Made by a program: the position numbers and the translations under genes. Shown piece after piece: positions 39,969-49,109 of a DNA stretch of 64,000 nt; position 1 is the first letter of the stretch; every line of letters begins with the position of its first letter. Where the stretch lies: contig JBCBCN010000012.1 of assembly GCA_038530555.1 (NCBI GenBank), positions 10,430 to 74,429 of the forward strand. The letters are read 5' to 3'. Source of the DNA: HKCCE3408 sp038530555. GTDB taxonomy: Bacteria; Pseudomonadota; Alphaproteobacteria; Rhodobacterales; Rhodobacteraceae. The notes under the pieces are model-generated. The model made no database searches. It was given only the letters and a program-made list of their open reading frames with translations, and had not been told where the DNA came from.

Positions 39969-40913
39969 ATGCAGGACCCGGCTGCGATCTATCAGGAAAA
40001 CCTCGACATCGTCTCCAATGCGATCATGCAGGGCGATGCCGGGGCGGCGGTGGGTCGTTTTGCCATCCCAATGCTGCTGCGGACCTTGAGCTCCGAAATG
40101 ATGCTGGAGCGGGCCGAAGACCTCATAGAGGACACGTCCCGCCACAGTCAGGCGCTACACGATCTCGGCGTTACCCATTACGTACGCCTGGTCAAAAAGG
40201 CTGCGTATCTGACCGAAGAGCTGATCGAGGGCTGGCACGAGACGTTTGCCCTGCGCGGTGCCAATCTCGTGGTGCCGAGCTATCGAAGTCGCTTGATTCT
40301 GCGTTTGGATGACGGAATTTGGAAAGTGGCCGAGGGTGAACATGAGCTGGGTGGTGAGCGGTTCCCAGCCGGCATCGTGCGTCCCGAACCCGGCGCATTC
40401 GATAAACGTTGGCGGCAAAGCTACGACGACATACGCGCCACCCATGCAAGGGCGGAGCCCATCTACCAAGCCGTGCTCGATACGATGAGCGCGCTGACCA
40501 TAGCGGGCGATTTTGATGGCTGGGCCGGGACCTTTACCTTCCCGCATGACGTGCATTACGATGCAACCGATCATGTGGCCTATGAGCCCAAAGACGTGGC
40601 TGCATTTTTCAGCCATATGCAAGAGCGCATTGAGACCCTTGGCGCCGATGCAATGCCGCGACGAGCCCGGTATGCGGAGTTTGTGTCGGGCAACCGGATC
40701 ATCGGCTATCACGACACGTGCCTCTCCAAGAACGGCGAAACCGTGTTCGGCCCGGTGCGCAGCCGCATGATGCTGCGCTTGGACGACGATACTTGGCTCT
40801 GCACTGCTGTGACGAACTCACTTTCGAATAGGGACCTGGACATCAAGGATTTCCAGCTCTCCACCACTCTGCCGACCATGCGCGAAATCCAGGAAAGGAT
40901 GAGAAATGGCTGA
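39969..40913 (+). CDS. Two-domain NTF2/SnoaL-like protein in the beta-oxidation operon
   Basis: 314 residues that read as tandem NTF2-like halves. The first runs about 5-140 (AVGRFAIPMLLRTLSSEMM, then LVVPSYRSRLILRLDDGIWKV), the second about 160-300 (ALTIAGDFDGWAGTFTFPHDV, then VFGPVRSRMMLRLDDDTWLC). The repeated RSRLILRLDD/RSRMMLRLDD and following W mark an internal duplication. The start lies 4 bases after fadA and the end overlaps fadJ by 8 bases, so it is embedded in the operon. A role as acyl-CoA hydratase, isomerase or regulator is possible; none is shown. Confidence 0.78.
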   Translation: MQDPAAIYQENLDIVSNAIMQGDAGAAVGRFAIPMLLRTLSSEMMLERAEDLIEDTSRHSQALHDLGVTHYVRLVKKAAYLTEELIEGWHETFALRGANLVVPSYRSRLILRLDDGIWKVAEGEHELGGERFPAGIVRPEPGAFDKRWRQSYDDIRATHARAEPIYQAVLDTMSALTIAGDFDGWAGTFTFPHDVHYDATDHVAYEPKDVAAFFSHMQERIETLGADAMPRRARYAEFVSGNRIIGYHDTCLSKNGETVFGPVRSRMMLRLDDDTWLCTAVTNSLSNRDLDIKDFQLSTTLPTMREIQERMRNG

Positions 40914-43107
40914 TTTTACGATGCAAAAGGGCGCCGACGGCGTCGCTGTCATCACCTGGGACGTGCCGGACAAGTCGATGAATGTCCTCAGCCGAGAGGC
41001 GTTCGAGGTCGTCGATGCGCTGATCGACGACGCGCTGGCCGATGACGCGGTCAAAGGCGTGGTCCTGACCTCGGGCAAGTCGACATTCGCGGGCGGGATG
41101 GACCTCAATACGCTGGGCTCGATCCGCCAGGAGGCGGGTGATGACCCAGCCCAGGCGCTGTTTGATTTCACTATGAACGGCCACCGGATCATGCGCAAAA
41201 TGGAGCGCGCGGGTCTCGATCCCAAGACCAACAAGGGCGGCAAGCCGGTGGCCTGCGCCATCACGGGCACATGCGCGGGCATCGGCACAGAGATCGCCCT
41301 GGCCTGCCACCGCCGCTTCATGGCCGACAACCCTAGGGCCAAGATCGGCCTGCCAGAGATCCTAGTGGGGCTGTTTCCCGGTGGCGGCGGCACGACGCGC
41401 TATTCCCGGATGGTGGGCGCGATGGCAGCCGCGCCTGTCCTGTTGGAAGGCAAGATGCTCGATCCCAAGCGCGCCAAATCGGCCGGTCTGATCGATGAGG
41501 TCGTGCCCGCCGATGAGCTTTTGGAGGCGGCGAAGGCCTGGGTGTTGAGCGCGACGGATGCCGATATCGTCAAACCCTGGGACGCCAAGGGGTGGAAGAT
41601 GCCCGGCGGCGCGCCCTACCACCCGGCGGGTTTCATGACCTTCGTCGGCGCCAGCGCGATGATCCATGGCAAGACCAAGGGCGTCTATCCCGCGGCCAAG
41701 GCACTGCTGTCGAGCGTCTATGAAGGCGCGCTCGTGCCCTTTGACACGGCGCTCAAGATCGAGGCCCGCTGGTTCACGAATGTGCTGATGAACCCCTCCT
41801 CGAGCGCGATGATCCGCTCGCTGTTTGTCAATAAGGAAGCGCTCGAGAAAGGCGCGAACCGCCCGGCGGTCGATGATCAAAAAGTGCAAAAGGTTGGCGT
41901 GCTTGGTGCCGGCATGATGGGCGCTGGTATTGCATATGTATCAGCCAATGCTGGCATCGAGGTCGTGCTTATCGACGCCGAACAGGCTTCCGCCGAGCGC
42001 GGCAAGGCCTATTCCGAGAGTCTGCTGGACAAGGGCATGAAGCGCGGCAGGGTCACCGAAGAGAAGAAGGCGCAGGTTCTCGGCCGGATCACTCCGACCA
42101 CGGATTACGCGGCGCTCGCGGGTTGCGATCTGATCGTGGAGGCCGTTTTCGAAGACCCCAGCGTCAAGGCCGAGGTCACGGCCAAGACCGAGGCGGTGAT
42201 CCCGGATACCGCGATCTTCGCCACCAACACCTCGACCCTGCCGATCACAGAGCTTGCCAAGGCCAGCAGCCGGCCCGAACAATTCATCGGCATCCACTTT
42301 TTCTCACCGGTCGATAAGATGCTGCTGGTGGAAATCATTCGTGGGAAGGAAACGGGCGATGTTGCCGTGGCCAAGGCGCTCGATTTCGTGCGCCAGATCC
42401 GCAAGACGCCGATCGTCGTCAATGATGCGCGCTTTTTCTACGCCAACCGCTGCATCCTGCCTTACGTAAATGAAGGTGTGCGGATGGTGCAGGAGGGCGT
42501 CGAGCCCGCGCTCATCGAAAACGCCGCCAAGCTGGTGGGGATGCCGCTCGGACCGCTGCAACTGACCGATGAGACCTCGATCGATCTGGGCGTCAAGATC
42601 GCCAAGGCGACCAAAGCCGCAGATCCGGCCTATGACGACACCGCCGATGAGTTGATCTTTTGGCTCGCCGATGAGGGGCGGCTGGGGCGCAAATCAAACG
42701 CCGGTTTCTACAGCTACGACGACAACGGCAAGCGCCAGGGTCTGTGGGACGGTCTGGCCGCGCGGTATAGCGTGACCGAGGAGCAGCCAGAGCTGACCGA
42801 GGTTCAGCATCGCCTGCTCTTCGCGCAAGTTCTCGAAGCGGTGCGCGCGCTGGAGGAAGGCGTGCTGACCGATATCCGTGAGGGCGATGTCGGCGCGATC
42901 CTGGGTTGGGGCTTTGCGCCTTGGTCGGGCGGGCCATTCTCCTGGCTCGATATTCTCGGCACAGCCTATGCGGCGGAACGTTGCGATCAGCTGCAAGCGG
43001 CTTATGGCGACCGCTTCGCCTGTCCTGCTCTGCTTAGAGAGATGTCCGAAAAGGGCCAGAGCTTTTACGGCCGATTTGGGCCAGGCGCGGCCGCCCAGGC
43101 AGCCTGA
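40906..43107 (+). CDS. fadJ: Multifunctional enoyl-CoA hydratase / 3-hydroxyacyl-CoA dehydrogenase
   Basis: 733 residues, FadB/FadJ alpha-subunit type. The N-terminal crotonase domain (about 1-300) has the oxyanion-hole segments SGKSTFAGGMDLNTL and a variant of the second loop (LPEILVGLFPGGGGTTR). The central NAD-binding domain starts VGVLGAGMMGAGIAYVSA (about 328), with the catalytic His in GIHFFSPVDKMLLVEI and ATNTSTLPI. The C-terminal dehydrogenase domains include RFFYANRCILPYVNEG. It partners with the thiolase encoded two genes upstream. Confidence 0.92.
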   Translation: MADFTMQKGADGVAVITWDVPDKSMNVLSREAFEVVDALIDDALADDAVKGVVLTSGKSTFAGGMDLNTLGSIRQEAGDDPAQALFDFTMNGHRIMRKMERAGLDPKTNKGGKPVACAITGTCAGIGTEIALACHRRFMADNPRAKIGLPEILVGLFPGGGGTTRYSRMVGAMAAAPVLLEGKMLDPKRAKSAGLIDEVVPADELLEAAKAWVLSATDADIVKPWDAKGWKMPGGAPYHPAGFMTFVGASAMIHGKTKGVYPAAKALLSSVYEGALVPFDTALKIEARWFTNVLMNPSSSAMIRSLFVNKEALEKGANRPAVDDQKVQKVGVLGAGMMGAGIAYVSANAGIEVVLIDAEQASAERGKAYSESLLDKGMKRGRVTEEKKAQVLGRITPTTDYAALAGCDLIVEAVFEDPSVKAEVTAKTEAVIPDTAIFATNTSTLPITELAKASSRPEQFIGIHFFSPVDKMLLVEIIRGKETGDVAVAKALDFVRQIRKTPIVVNDARFFYANRCILPYVNEGVRMVQEGVEPALIENAAKLVGMPLGPLQLTDETSIDLGVKIAKATKAADPAYDDTADELIFWLADEGRLGRKSNAGFYSYDDNGKRQGLWDGLAARYSVTEEQPELTEVQHRLLFAQVLEAVRALEEGVLTDIREGDVGAILGWGFAPWSGGPFSWLDILGTAYAAERCDQLQAAYGDRFACPALLREMSEKGQSFYGRFGPGAAAQAA

Positions 43108-43120
43108 GCCCGTCGCGAAC

Positions 43121-43339
43121 TTAGCTGCGTCCGATCTGAGGTAAGCCTTGGCTTGATCCTTGGGTCGGGCGCGCGCCGGAATGTTGAGCCTCAAAGCTTA
43201 CTGCGCTGATCCCAAACGGTGTTTTAGGCATCGCGTCATGGGTTTGGCTGGTGTTCACCGCGAAAACGCCGACGCAAAGTGCGATCAAACCTGCGGCCAG
43301 GATCAGGCCGAAACTATCCGAATTCTGTGATGCGTGCAT
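43121..43339 (-). CDS. Small single-pass membrane protein, TPFG family copy 1
   Basis: 72 residues: one membrane helix (about 10-28), then a soluble tail with MPKTPFGISAVSFEA and ending LPQIGRS. The same two motifs, RTPFGVVSS and LPQIRR, end the product of 43475-43678, so the genes are a duplicated pair. A GAGAGG ribosome site precedes the ATG. Function unknown. Confidence 0.6.
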   Translation of the reverse strand: MHASQNSDSFGLILAAGLIALCVGVFAVNTSQTHDAMPKTPFGISAVSFEAQHSGARPTQGSSQGLPQIGRS

Positions 43340-43474
43340 GGCTGCGTCGCCTCTCGATGATCCACGCCCCGGCCCACGTCTTGGCTTCTATGCAAATTTT
43401 AGCTGATTTTGGAGCAAAAGCTGCGCGCTTGGTTAACGCGCGGGCTTGCACGGCGCTGGATCAACGGCGCGGGA

Positions 43475-43678
43475 TCAACGACGGATCTGAGGCAGTTCCC
43501 CGACGCGCACATCACGCCCGTTATCCACAAGCGGTGAGCTGACGACTCCAAATGGCGTGCGTGCAAGGCCATCGCGCGCCTCCTCTGCGGCAATCGAGCC
43601 GAAAACCGCCATCATCAAAGCCAAGCCGATGACCACCAACACAATGGCGGTGTCATCGAAATCTCGTTCGTTTCGCAT
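43475..43678 (-). CDS. Small single-pass membrane protein, TPFG family copy 2
   Basis: 67 residues. Charged N-terminus (MRNERDFDD), a membrane helix (about 11-30), then ARTPFGVVSSPLVDNGRDV and a C-terminal LPQIRR. Paralogue of the downstream small gene. A strong GAGGGGG ribosome site lies upstream. Divergent from the acyl-CoA synthetase gene. Confidence 0.65.
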   Translation of the reverse strand: MRNERDFDDTAIVLVVIGLALMMAVFGSIAAEEARDGLARTPFGVVSSPLVDNGRDVRVGELPQIRR

Positions 43679-43881
43679 TTGGGCGCCCCCTCAAGGCCGC
43701 CCCCACCGGAAACAATGGATAGTCATTGTTCTGCGCGATGTCTCTGGGTGCGGGCCTGCAAGCGGATTTTGCGCAAAGCTCCGCCCATCGCGCGCGAGAG
43801 GTACGGCGTTGACATTGTCCTTGCGGCCCTCATGTTCTGCGCAGCGCGAGCGCATAACGATTGCGGGGGAGGACGACACCG

Positions 43882-45513
43882 ATGGGCTGGTTGAGCGATG
43901 AGACGGGTCTGCAAAAGCGGGCGGCGAATTACGTGCCGCTGACACCGCTGAGCCATCTGGCCCGCGCGGCGGAGGTTTTTGCCGGCCGCACCGCGATGAC
44001 CTATGGGGCGGGATTTCGGATCACCTATGCCGAGTACCATGCCCGCGTGTCGCGTTTGGCCTCTGGTCTGGCTGCGCAAGGCATCGCGCCAGGCGACGTG
44101 GTGGCCGCCATCCTGCCCAATGTGCCCGCCCATGTGGAGGCACATTTCGGCGTACCTGCTGCGGGCGCTATCCTGAACTCGATCAACACGCGGCTCGATA
44201 CCGGCACGATCGCCTATATCCTGGGCCATGGCGGCGCCAAGATCGCCCTGGTCGATACTGCGCTGTTGCCGGTCGTCGAGGAGGCCATCGCGGCGATGGA
44301 GGAGCCTGCACCGACGATCATCGAAGTGCCCGACGAAGAGGCGGGGATCGCGGCGAGCGGGCGGTATATGACCTATGACGCGCTTTTGGAGGCCGGGCGG
44401 CCCGACGCGCCCTGGCACTGGCCCGAAGATGAGTGGGAGAGTATCGCGCTCAACTACACCTCGGGCACGACCGGGCGGCCTAAGGGCGTCGTTTATCACC
44501 ATCGAGGCGCCTATCTGATCACGCTGGGCACACCGATCTCTTGGCGGATGGTGCTGCACCCGGTCTACCTGGCCCTGGTGCCGCTCTTTCACTGCAACAA
44601 CTGGTGCCACACCTGGATGATGCCCGCGCTTGGCGGCACTCTGGTCTGTTGCCGCGATATCACCGCCGCCAATATTTATGACGCGATCGCCGATCACGGT
44701 GTCACCCATCTGGGCGGGGCGCCGATCGTGTTGAACCTGGTGGTGAATGCCGAGGCGTCGGAGCGGCGGGACTTCGATCATACTGTCGAGGTCTTCACCG
44801 CAGGCGCGCCGCCCGCCGCCGCGACGCTGGCGGCGATTGAGACGCTGGGGTTCAACGTCACGCAGGTCTATGGCCTGACCGAGACCTATGGGCATATCAC
44901 GGAATGCCTGTGGAATGACGCCGATTGGGCGGAGCTTGGCGCGGGCGAGAAGGCCGCGATCAAGGCGCGCCAGGGCGTGGCGATGCCCTTTGCGCAGGAG
45001 GTTACAGTGCTGGGCGAAGGTGGGGCGCCAGTGGCGCGAGACGGGGCCGCCCTGGGCGAGATCGCGATGCGCGGCAATACCGTCATGAAAGGCTATCTCA
45101 AGAACCCCGAGGCCACGGAGGAAGCCTTTGCGGGCGGCTATTTCCGCTCTGGCGATATCGCCCTGCACCATCCCGACGGCTATGTGCAGATCGCGGATCG
45201 GGCCAAGGACATAATCATCTCTGGCGGCGAAAACGTCAGCTCGGTCGAGGTCGAGGGGCGTCTGATGCAGCATCCGGCGGTGTTTCTGTGCGCCGTAGTG
45301 GCCAAGCCAGACGACAAATGGGGCGAAGTGCCCTGCGCCTTTGTTGAGCTCAAGCCCGGAGGTGAGGCCGATGAGGCGGAGCTGATCGCCTTTGCCCGGG
45401 CAGAGCTTGCCGGGTTCAAAACGCCGAAACAGGTCGTGTTCGAAGAACTGCCCAAAACCGCGACGGGCAAGATCCAAAAGTTCGAGCTGCGCGCGCGGGC
45501 CAAAGCACTCTGA
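43882..45513 (+). CDS. AMP-binding acyl-CoA synthetase (medium-chain/DmdB-like)
   Basis: Activates a carboxylic acid to its CoA thioester through an acyl-adenylate. The 543-residue product has the P-loop YTSGTTGRPKGVVYHHRG (about 191-208), the A4/A5 region VYGLTETYGH, the core hinge motif SGDIALHHPDGYVQIADRAKD, and the catalytic Lys in KTATGKIQKFELR near the C-terminus. The family includes DmdB (methylmercaptopropionate-CoA ligase) and medium-chain ligases; substrate cannot be decided from sequence. The start at 43882 (MGWLSDETGLQK) follows a GGGGGAGGA ribosome site. Confidence 0.92.
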   Translation: MGWLSDETGLQKRAANYVPLTPLSHLARAAEVFAGRTAMTYGAGFRITYAEYHARVSRLASGLAAQGIAPGDVVAAILPNVPAHVEAHFGVPAAGAILNSINTRLDTGTIAYILGHGGAKIALVDTALLPVVEEAIAAMEEPAPTIIEVPDEEAGIAASGRYMTYDALLEAGRPDAPWHWPEDEWESIALNYTSGTTGRPKGVVYHHRGAYLITLGTPISWRMVLHPVYLALVPLFHCNNWCHTWMMPALGGTLVCCRDITAANIYDAIADHGVTHLGGAPIVLNLVVNAEASERRDFDHTVEVFTAGAPPAAATLAAIETLGFNVTQVYGLTETYGHITECLWNDADWAELGAGEKAAIKARQGVAMPFAQEVTVLGEGGAPVARDGAALGEIAMRGNTVMKGYLKNPEATEEAFAGGYFRSGDIALHHPDGYVQIADRAKDIIISGGENVSSVEVEGRLMQHPAVFLCAVVAKPDDKWGEVPCAFVELKPGGEADEAELIAFARAELAGFKTPKQVVFEELPKTATGKIQKFELRARAKAL

Positions 45514-45612
45514 TGCCATGCCCCGTTTTGTTTGACCCGTGACGCTTGAGCGGGGCCATCTGTTGCGCTAGCCTAACGTTCAACAATAAAATCGAGCGAT
45601 ACAGGCAGCTCA

Positions 45613-46638
45613 ATGACGGCGTTGGCGGACTATCAGCGGCTTGAATGCAGCGCGCTTTGGCGTCCCTCTGCGGGTGTGCAGCGCCGCGAGGTGATGGTGT
45701 CGCTGGGCGAGGCGACGCTGGTGATTTCTGGCTTTAACGAGACAGCATTATCGCATTGGTCGTTGCCCGCGATCCAGCGCTTGAACCCCGGCGAGCGTCC
45801 CGCCCTCTTCGCGCTGGATGATGCAGACGCCGACGAGCATCTGGAAATTTCTGAGCCGGACATGATCGCGGCCATCGACCGGGTGCGCGGCGCGATTTCC
45901 CGCGCGCGGCCGCATCCGGGCCGTCTGCGCCTAGGTCTTCGGGCGAGTGGCGCCCTGTGCCTGTTGGCAGCGGCAGCCTTTTGGCTTCCCGGCGCGCTGG
46001 CGCGGCAGACGGCGGCGCTGCTGCCCGAGCAGAGCACGCGCGAGATCGGCGCGGCGATCTTGGCCGAGATGGAGGCCCTGAGCGGCCCGGCCTGTTCAAG
46101 CCCATCAGGGGCGCAGGCCCTGGAGCGTTTGGCAGAGCGTATCTTTGGCGCCGAGCCGCCCGCCATCGTTGTGCTGCCGGAAATGGTCTCGGGGACAAGC
46201 CATCTGCCGGGCGGGGTTCTGGTGCTTGACCGCGCCATCGTCGAAACGCCCGAGCGGCCCGATGCGGTGGCGGGCTATCTCGTGGCCGAAGCTGCCCGGG
46301 CGGAGCGTCAGGATCCCCTGGCCGATATTCTTGAGGAGAGCGGCATTGGCGCGCTCTTTGGCCTTTTGACGATGGGGCAGATGCCAGAGGAGGCCGTGCG
46401 ATCCGCAGCGGCGGAACGCCTGACCACGACGCCAGAGGCGGTGCCCGATGCCGCCCTGATCGCGCAGTTCACCGAGGCCCAGATCTCCTCAGCACCCTAT
46501 GGCTTTGCGGTCGATATCTCAGGCGAGAGCACGCTGGGCCTGATCGAGGCAGATCCGGTGCGCGGCCAAAGCCCCGCCCCGGTCCTGAGTGAGCGCGACT
46601 GGCGCGCACTTCAGACGATCTGTACCAGTCGCGGTTGA
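45613..46638 (+). CDS. Membrane protein resembling M48 peptidase but without the zinc motif
   Basis: 341 residues. An N-terminal cytoplasmic domain (1-100) with beta strands, one membrane helix (about 106-128), and a C-terminal domain. The stretch LPGGVLVLDRAIVETPERPDAVAGYLVAEAARAERQDPL (198-236) follows the pattern of M48 peptidases (LPGG..v..gll...nedelaavlaHEiGH...rh). However, the expected HExxH position reads VAEAARAE (224-231). It is therefore probably a catalytically dead relative. The link to neighbours is unclear. Confidence 0.65.
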   Translation: MTALADYQRLECSALWRPSAGVQRREVMVSLGEATLVISGFNETALSHWSLPAIQRLNPGERPALFALDDADADEHLEISEPDMIAAIDRVRGAISRARPHPGRLRLGLRASGALCLLAAAAFWLPGALARQTAALLPEQSTREIGAAILAEMEALSGPACSSPSGAQALERLAERIFGAEPPAIVVLPEMVSGTSHLPGGVLVLDRAIVETPERPDAVAGYLVAEAARAERQDPLADILEESGIGALFGLLTMGQMPEEAVRSAAAERLTTTPEAVPDAALIAQFTEAQISSAPYGFAVDISGESTLGLIEADPVRGQSPAPVLSERDWRALQTICTSRG

Positions 46639-46658
46639 GTTGGCGCGCGCGTTCCGGC

Positions 46659-47423
46659 TCAGTTACGGATGCGCAGAGGCGCGAAACCGACGCCATAGGC
46701 GATCTCATAGCCCGCGCGGGCCGCATCGAGATTGGCGTAAGGGCCGATCATAAGGCGGTAGCTGCCGCTGACGGTCCCCTGCCCGACCTGCACCGACAGA
46801 CCCTGACCCGTAAGCGCCGCGCCTGCCGTCCGCGCCTCGGCTGCGGATGCATAGCGCCCGGCTTCGACCCAGGCAGGGCCGGGACCGGCCAAAGTGGGGC
46901 CCGGGTTCACCTGATTGACGGCTTCGCGCGGCACCGTCTGGGTCCAGACCTCGTTAATCGCGGCATCGCCCGCTGCGGTTTGTGGCCCGCGATGGGGATT
47001 GATCCGGCCATCATCCCAAGCGGGGCGATAGCCGTGGGGCACATGGATATGCGCCTGACGCGTGGTGCCAGGATAGCGGGTCGAATGACTGCTGACAGTG
47101 ACCACGAGCGGGCCCGCCGAGGAGGCAACCGGCACGGGCACGACGCCGTCTGATTGGCCCGTACGGCCGGGATAAGTGGGGTTAAACCCGCAAAGCGGGC
47201 TTTCCTGAGCGTTCAGCCGTAGGGCCCAGGCCCGGCCGATGCGGGCAAAGACGCACCCCGCGCTGTCGACATAGATACTGCCCAGATGTCCAGGTGGTGG
47301 CGGTTCGGAGGGCGAGACACCGCTCCGATATTGCGGCTCAAATCGGGTTTCCGCCACTGCGGGCCCCGTCAAAACGCCAAAACTCATCACGCACGCCAAA
47401 GCGGCGCCAAACACTCGTCTCAT
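46659..47423 (-). CDS. Exported SPOR-domain protein
   Basis: 254 residues. Signal peptide (MRRVFGAALACVMSFGVLTGPAVA), a middle region with Cys residues (SAGCVFARIGRAWALRL, SPLCGFNP), a Pro-rich linker, and a C-terminal SPOR domain of about 75 residues (AWVEAGRYASAAEARTAGAA ... SYRLMIGPYANLDAARAGYE). SPOR domains bind denuded septal peptidoglycan, so localisation to the division site is expected. It begins 28 bases after upp and may be co-transcribed. Confidence 0.83.
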   Translation of the reverse strand: MRRVFGAALACVMSFGVLTGPAVAETRFEPQYRSGVSPSEPPPPGHLGSIYVDSAGCVFARIGRAWALRLNAQESPLCGFNPTYPGRTGQSDGVVPVPVASSAGPLVVTVSSHSTRYPGTTRQAHIHVPHGYRPAWDDGRINPHRGPQTAAGDAAINEVWTQTVPREAVNQVNPGPTLAGPGPAWVEAGRYASAAEARTAGAALTGQGLSVQVGQGTVSGSYRLMIGPYANLDAARAGYEIAYGVGFAPLRIRN

Positions 47424-47451
47424 GTCATCCCCCCAGGATGCTGGACGGCAC

Positions 47452-48096
47452 CTATTTGGTGCCGAACATTCTATCACCCGCATCGCCCAGTCCTGGAACG
47501 ATATACCCGTTCTCGTTCAAATGCGAATCCAAAGCGGCGGTGATGATCGGCACATCGGGATGCGCCTCGGCCATACGCCGCACACCCTCCGGCGCGGCCA
47601 GGAGGCAAAGAAACCGGATGTCGCTGGCGCCTGCGGCTTTGAGCAAATCGATGGCGGCGACCGAGGAGTTTCCGGTGGCCAGCATCGGATCGACGGCGAT
47701 CACCAAACGGTCCGAGAGCTCGGTCGGGACTTTGAAATAGTACTGCACCGGTTCGAGCGTTTCTTCATCGCGGTAGAGCCCGACAAAGCCCACGCGCGCG
47801 GACGGGATCAGATCGAGGATACCATCCAGAAGTCCGTTCCCCGCCCTCAGGATCGACACCAGGGCGAGCTTTTTGCCGTCGAGAACCGGCGCCTCCATCG
47901 CCTCCATCGGCGTGGTGATCTGGCGCTCGGTCATGGGCAGGTCACGCGTCACTTCGTAGGCCAGAAGGTGGCTGATCTCGCGCAGAAGCTGGCGAAAAAC
48001 GGCCGTGGGCGTGTCTTGGTCCCGCATCAGCGTCAGCTTGTGTTGGACCAGGGGGTGATCGACTAGGGTGAAATGGGTGTCTTTCGTATCGCTCAT
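47452..48096 (-). CDS. upp: Uracil phosphoribosyltransferase
   Basis: Converts uracil and PRPP to UMP in pyrimidine salvage. The 214-residue product contains the GLYRDEETLEPVQYY loop, the PRPP-binding segment VIAVDPMLATGNSSVAAID (about 130-148) and the C-terminal uracil site YIVPGLGDAGDRMFGTK. It is the last gene of the nucleoside operon; its ATG overlaps the add stop (ATGA). Confidence 0.95.
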   Translation of the reverse strand: MSDTKDTHFTLVDHPLVQHKLTLMRDQDTPTAVFRQLLREISHLLAYEVTRDLPMTERQITTPMEAMEAPVLDGKKLALVSILRAGNGLLDGILDLIPSARVGFVGLYRDEETLEPVQYYFKVPTELSDRLVIAVDPMLATGNSSVAAIDLLKAAGASDIRFLCLLAAPEGVRRMAEAHPDVPIITAALDSHLNENGYIVPGLGDAGDRMFGTK

Positions 48097-49091
48097 GATC
48101 TGGGGCCCTCCAATCGTTTTCGCAGCTCGTCTCGGGTTGCCTCATCGCAGAAGGCCGCGGCAAGCGCGTTTTTTGTCACCTCGGCGAACTCGGGCTCGGC
48201 CCAGTCGAAGGTGTCCGCCAGCATCGCGAACTCTCGGGTCAGATCAGTGCGGAAAAAGGGTGGATCATCAGTGGAGACTGTGACTTTCACGCCCCCGGCG
48301 CGGAGTTGTTCGATCGGGTGATCGGCCCAAGACGGAGTTACACCGAGAAAGACGTTCGAGCCGGGGCAGCATTCCAAAACGATGCCCTCGCGCGCGAGCC
48401 TGTCGACCAAGGCGGGATCATCGATGGCCTGCACGCCGTGGCCAATACGCTGGGGCGCCAGGGCGTCGAGCGCTTGGCGGACCGAGGCCGCGCCGCCCCA
48501 TTCGCCCGCATGGATCGTCAGGCCTAGGCCTGCCTCGCGTGCGCAATCATAGCTCCAGGCGAAATCGGCCGGCGTGCCTGCCAACTCATCACCGCCCATG
48601 CCAAAACCCGTGATGAATGAGCCCGCGGTTTCCGCCGCGCAAATGGCCGGGGCGCGGGCCGTCTCAGGGCCGAAATGGCGGATCGCGGTGACGATCCCGC
48701 GCAGCTCTAGGCCTTGGATTGCGCTCGCCCGGACTGCCGCCTCTTCCATTGCGGCGAGGTACTCGCGCCAGGCGGCCAGGTCTCCGCCGCCGCAGAAGTC
48801 CGGAGAGATAAACAGTTCGGCATAGATCGCGCCCTGCTGAGCCAGCTCCTCGGCGACGGCGCTGAGCAGACGGGCGAAGTGGTCAGGCGTTTTAAGAAGC
48901 GTCGTCGCCGCCTCATAGACGCGCAGAAAATCATTGAAATCCTTGAAGGAATACTGACCCGCTTCATCGAATATCCCGCTGATATCCGTCCGCTGTTCGC
49001 CTGCCAGTCGGCGCATGAAGTCCGGCGGGGCCGCCCCTTCGAGGTGGAGGTGAAGCTCGATCTTCGGGCTTTGAGTCGCGGCATCGGGCAT
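48093..49091 (-). CDS. add: Adenosine deaminase
   Basis: Deaminates (deoxy)adenosine to (deoxy)inosine. The 332-residue product has the zinc motif ELHLHLEGA (about 12-20), the catalytic-site segments TIHAGEWGG (about 187-195) and RIGHGVQA, and the zinc Asp region VSTDDPPFF. It sits in an operon for nucleoside catabolism, 18 bases after deoB. Confidence 0.92.
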   Translation of the reverse strand: MPDAATQSPKIELHLHLEGAAPPDFMRRLAGEQRTDISGIFDEAGQYSFKDFNDFLRVYEAATTLLKTPDHFARLLSAVAEELAQQGAIYAELFISPDFCGGGDLAAWREYLAAMEEAAVRASAIQGLELRGIVTAIRHFGPETARAPAICAAETAGSFITGFGMGGDELAGTPADFAWSYDCAREAGLGLTIHAGEWGGAASVRQALDALAPQRIGHGVQAIDDPALVDRLAREGIVLECCPGSNVFLGVTPSWADHPIEQLRAGGVKVTVSTDDPPFFRTDLTREFAMLADTFDWAEPEFAEVTKNALAAAFCDEATRDELRKRLEGPRS

Positions 49092-49109
49092 GTCTTGAGG
49101 GGGCTCCCG

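Noticed and set aside
35778..45513. Calling the acyl-CoA dehydrogenase and ligase dmdC and dmdB
   Set aside because: Both belong to the broad families that include DmdC and DmdB, but dmdA and dmdD are absent and the operon holds general beta-oxidation genes.
43723..45519. 598-codon open frame antisense to the acyl-CoA synthetase gene
   Set aside because: The plus strand carries a complete, motif-rich enzyme; the antisense frame is His/Arg/Gly-rich with no domain, a usual artefact of GC-rich coding DNA.
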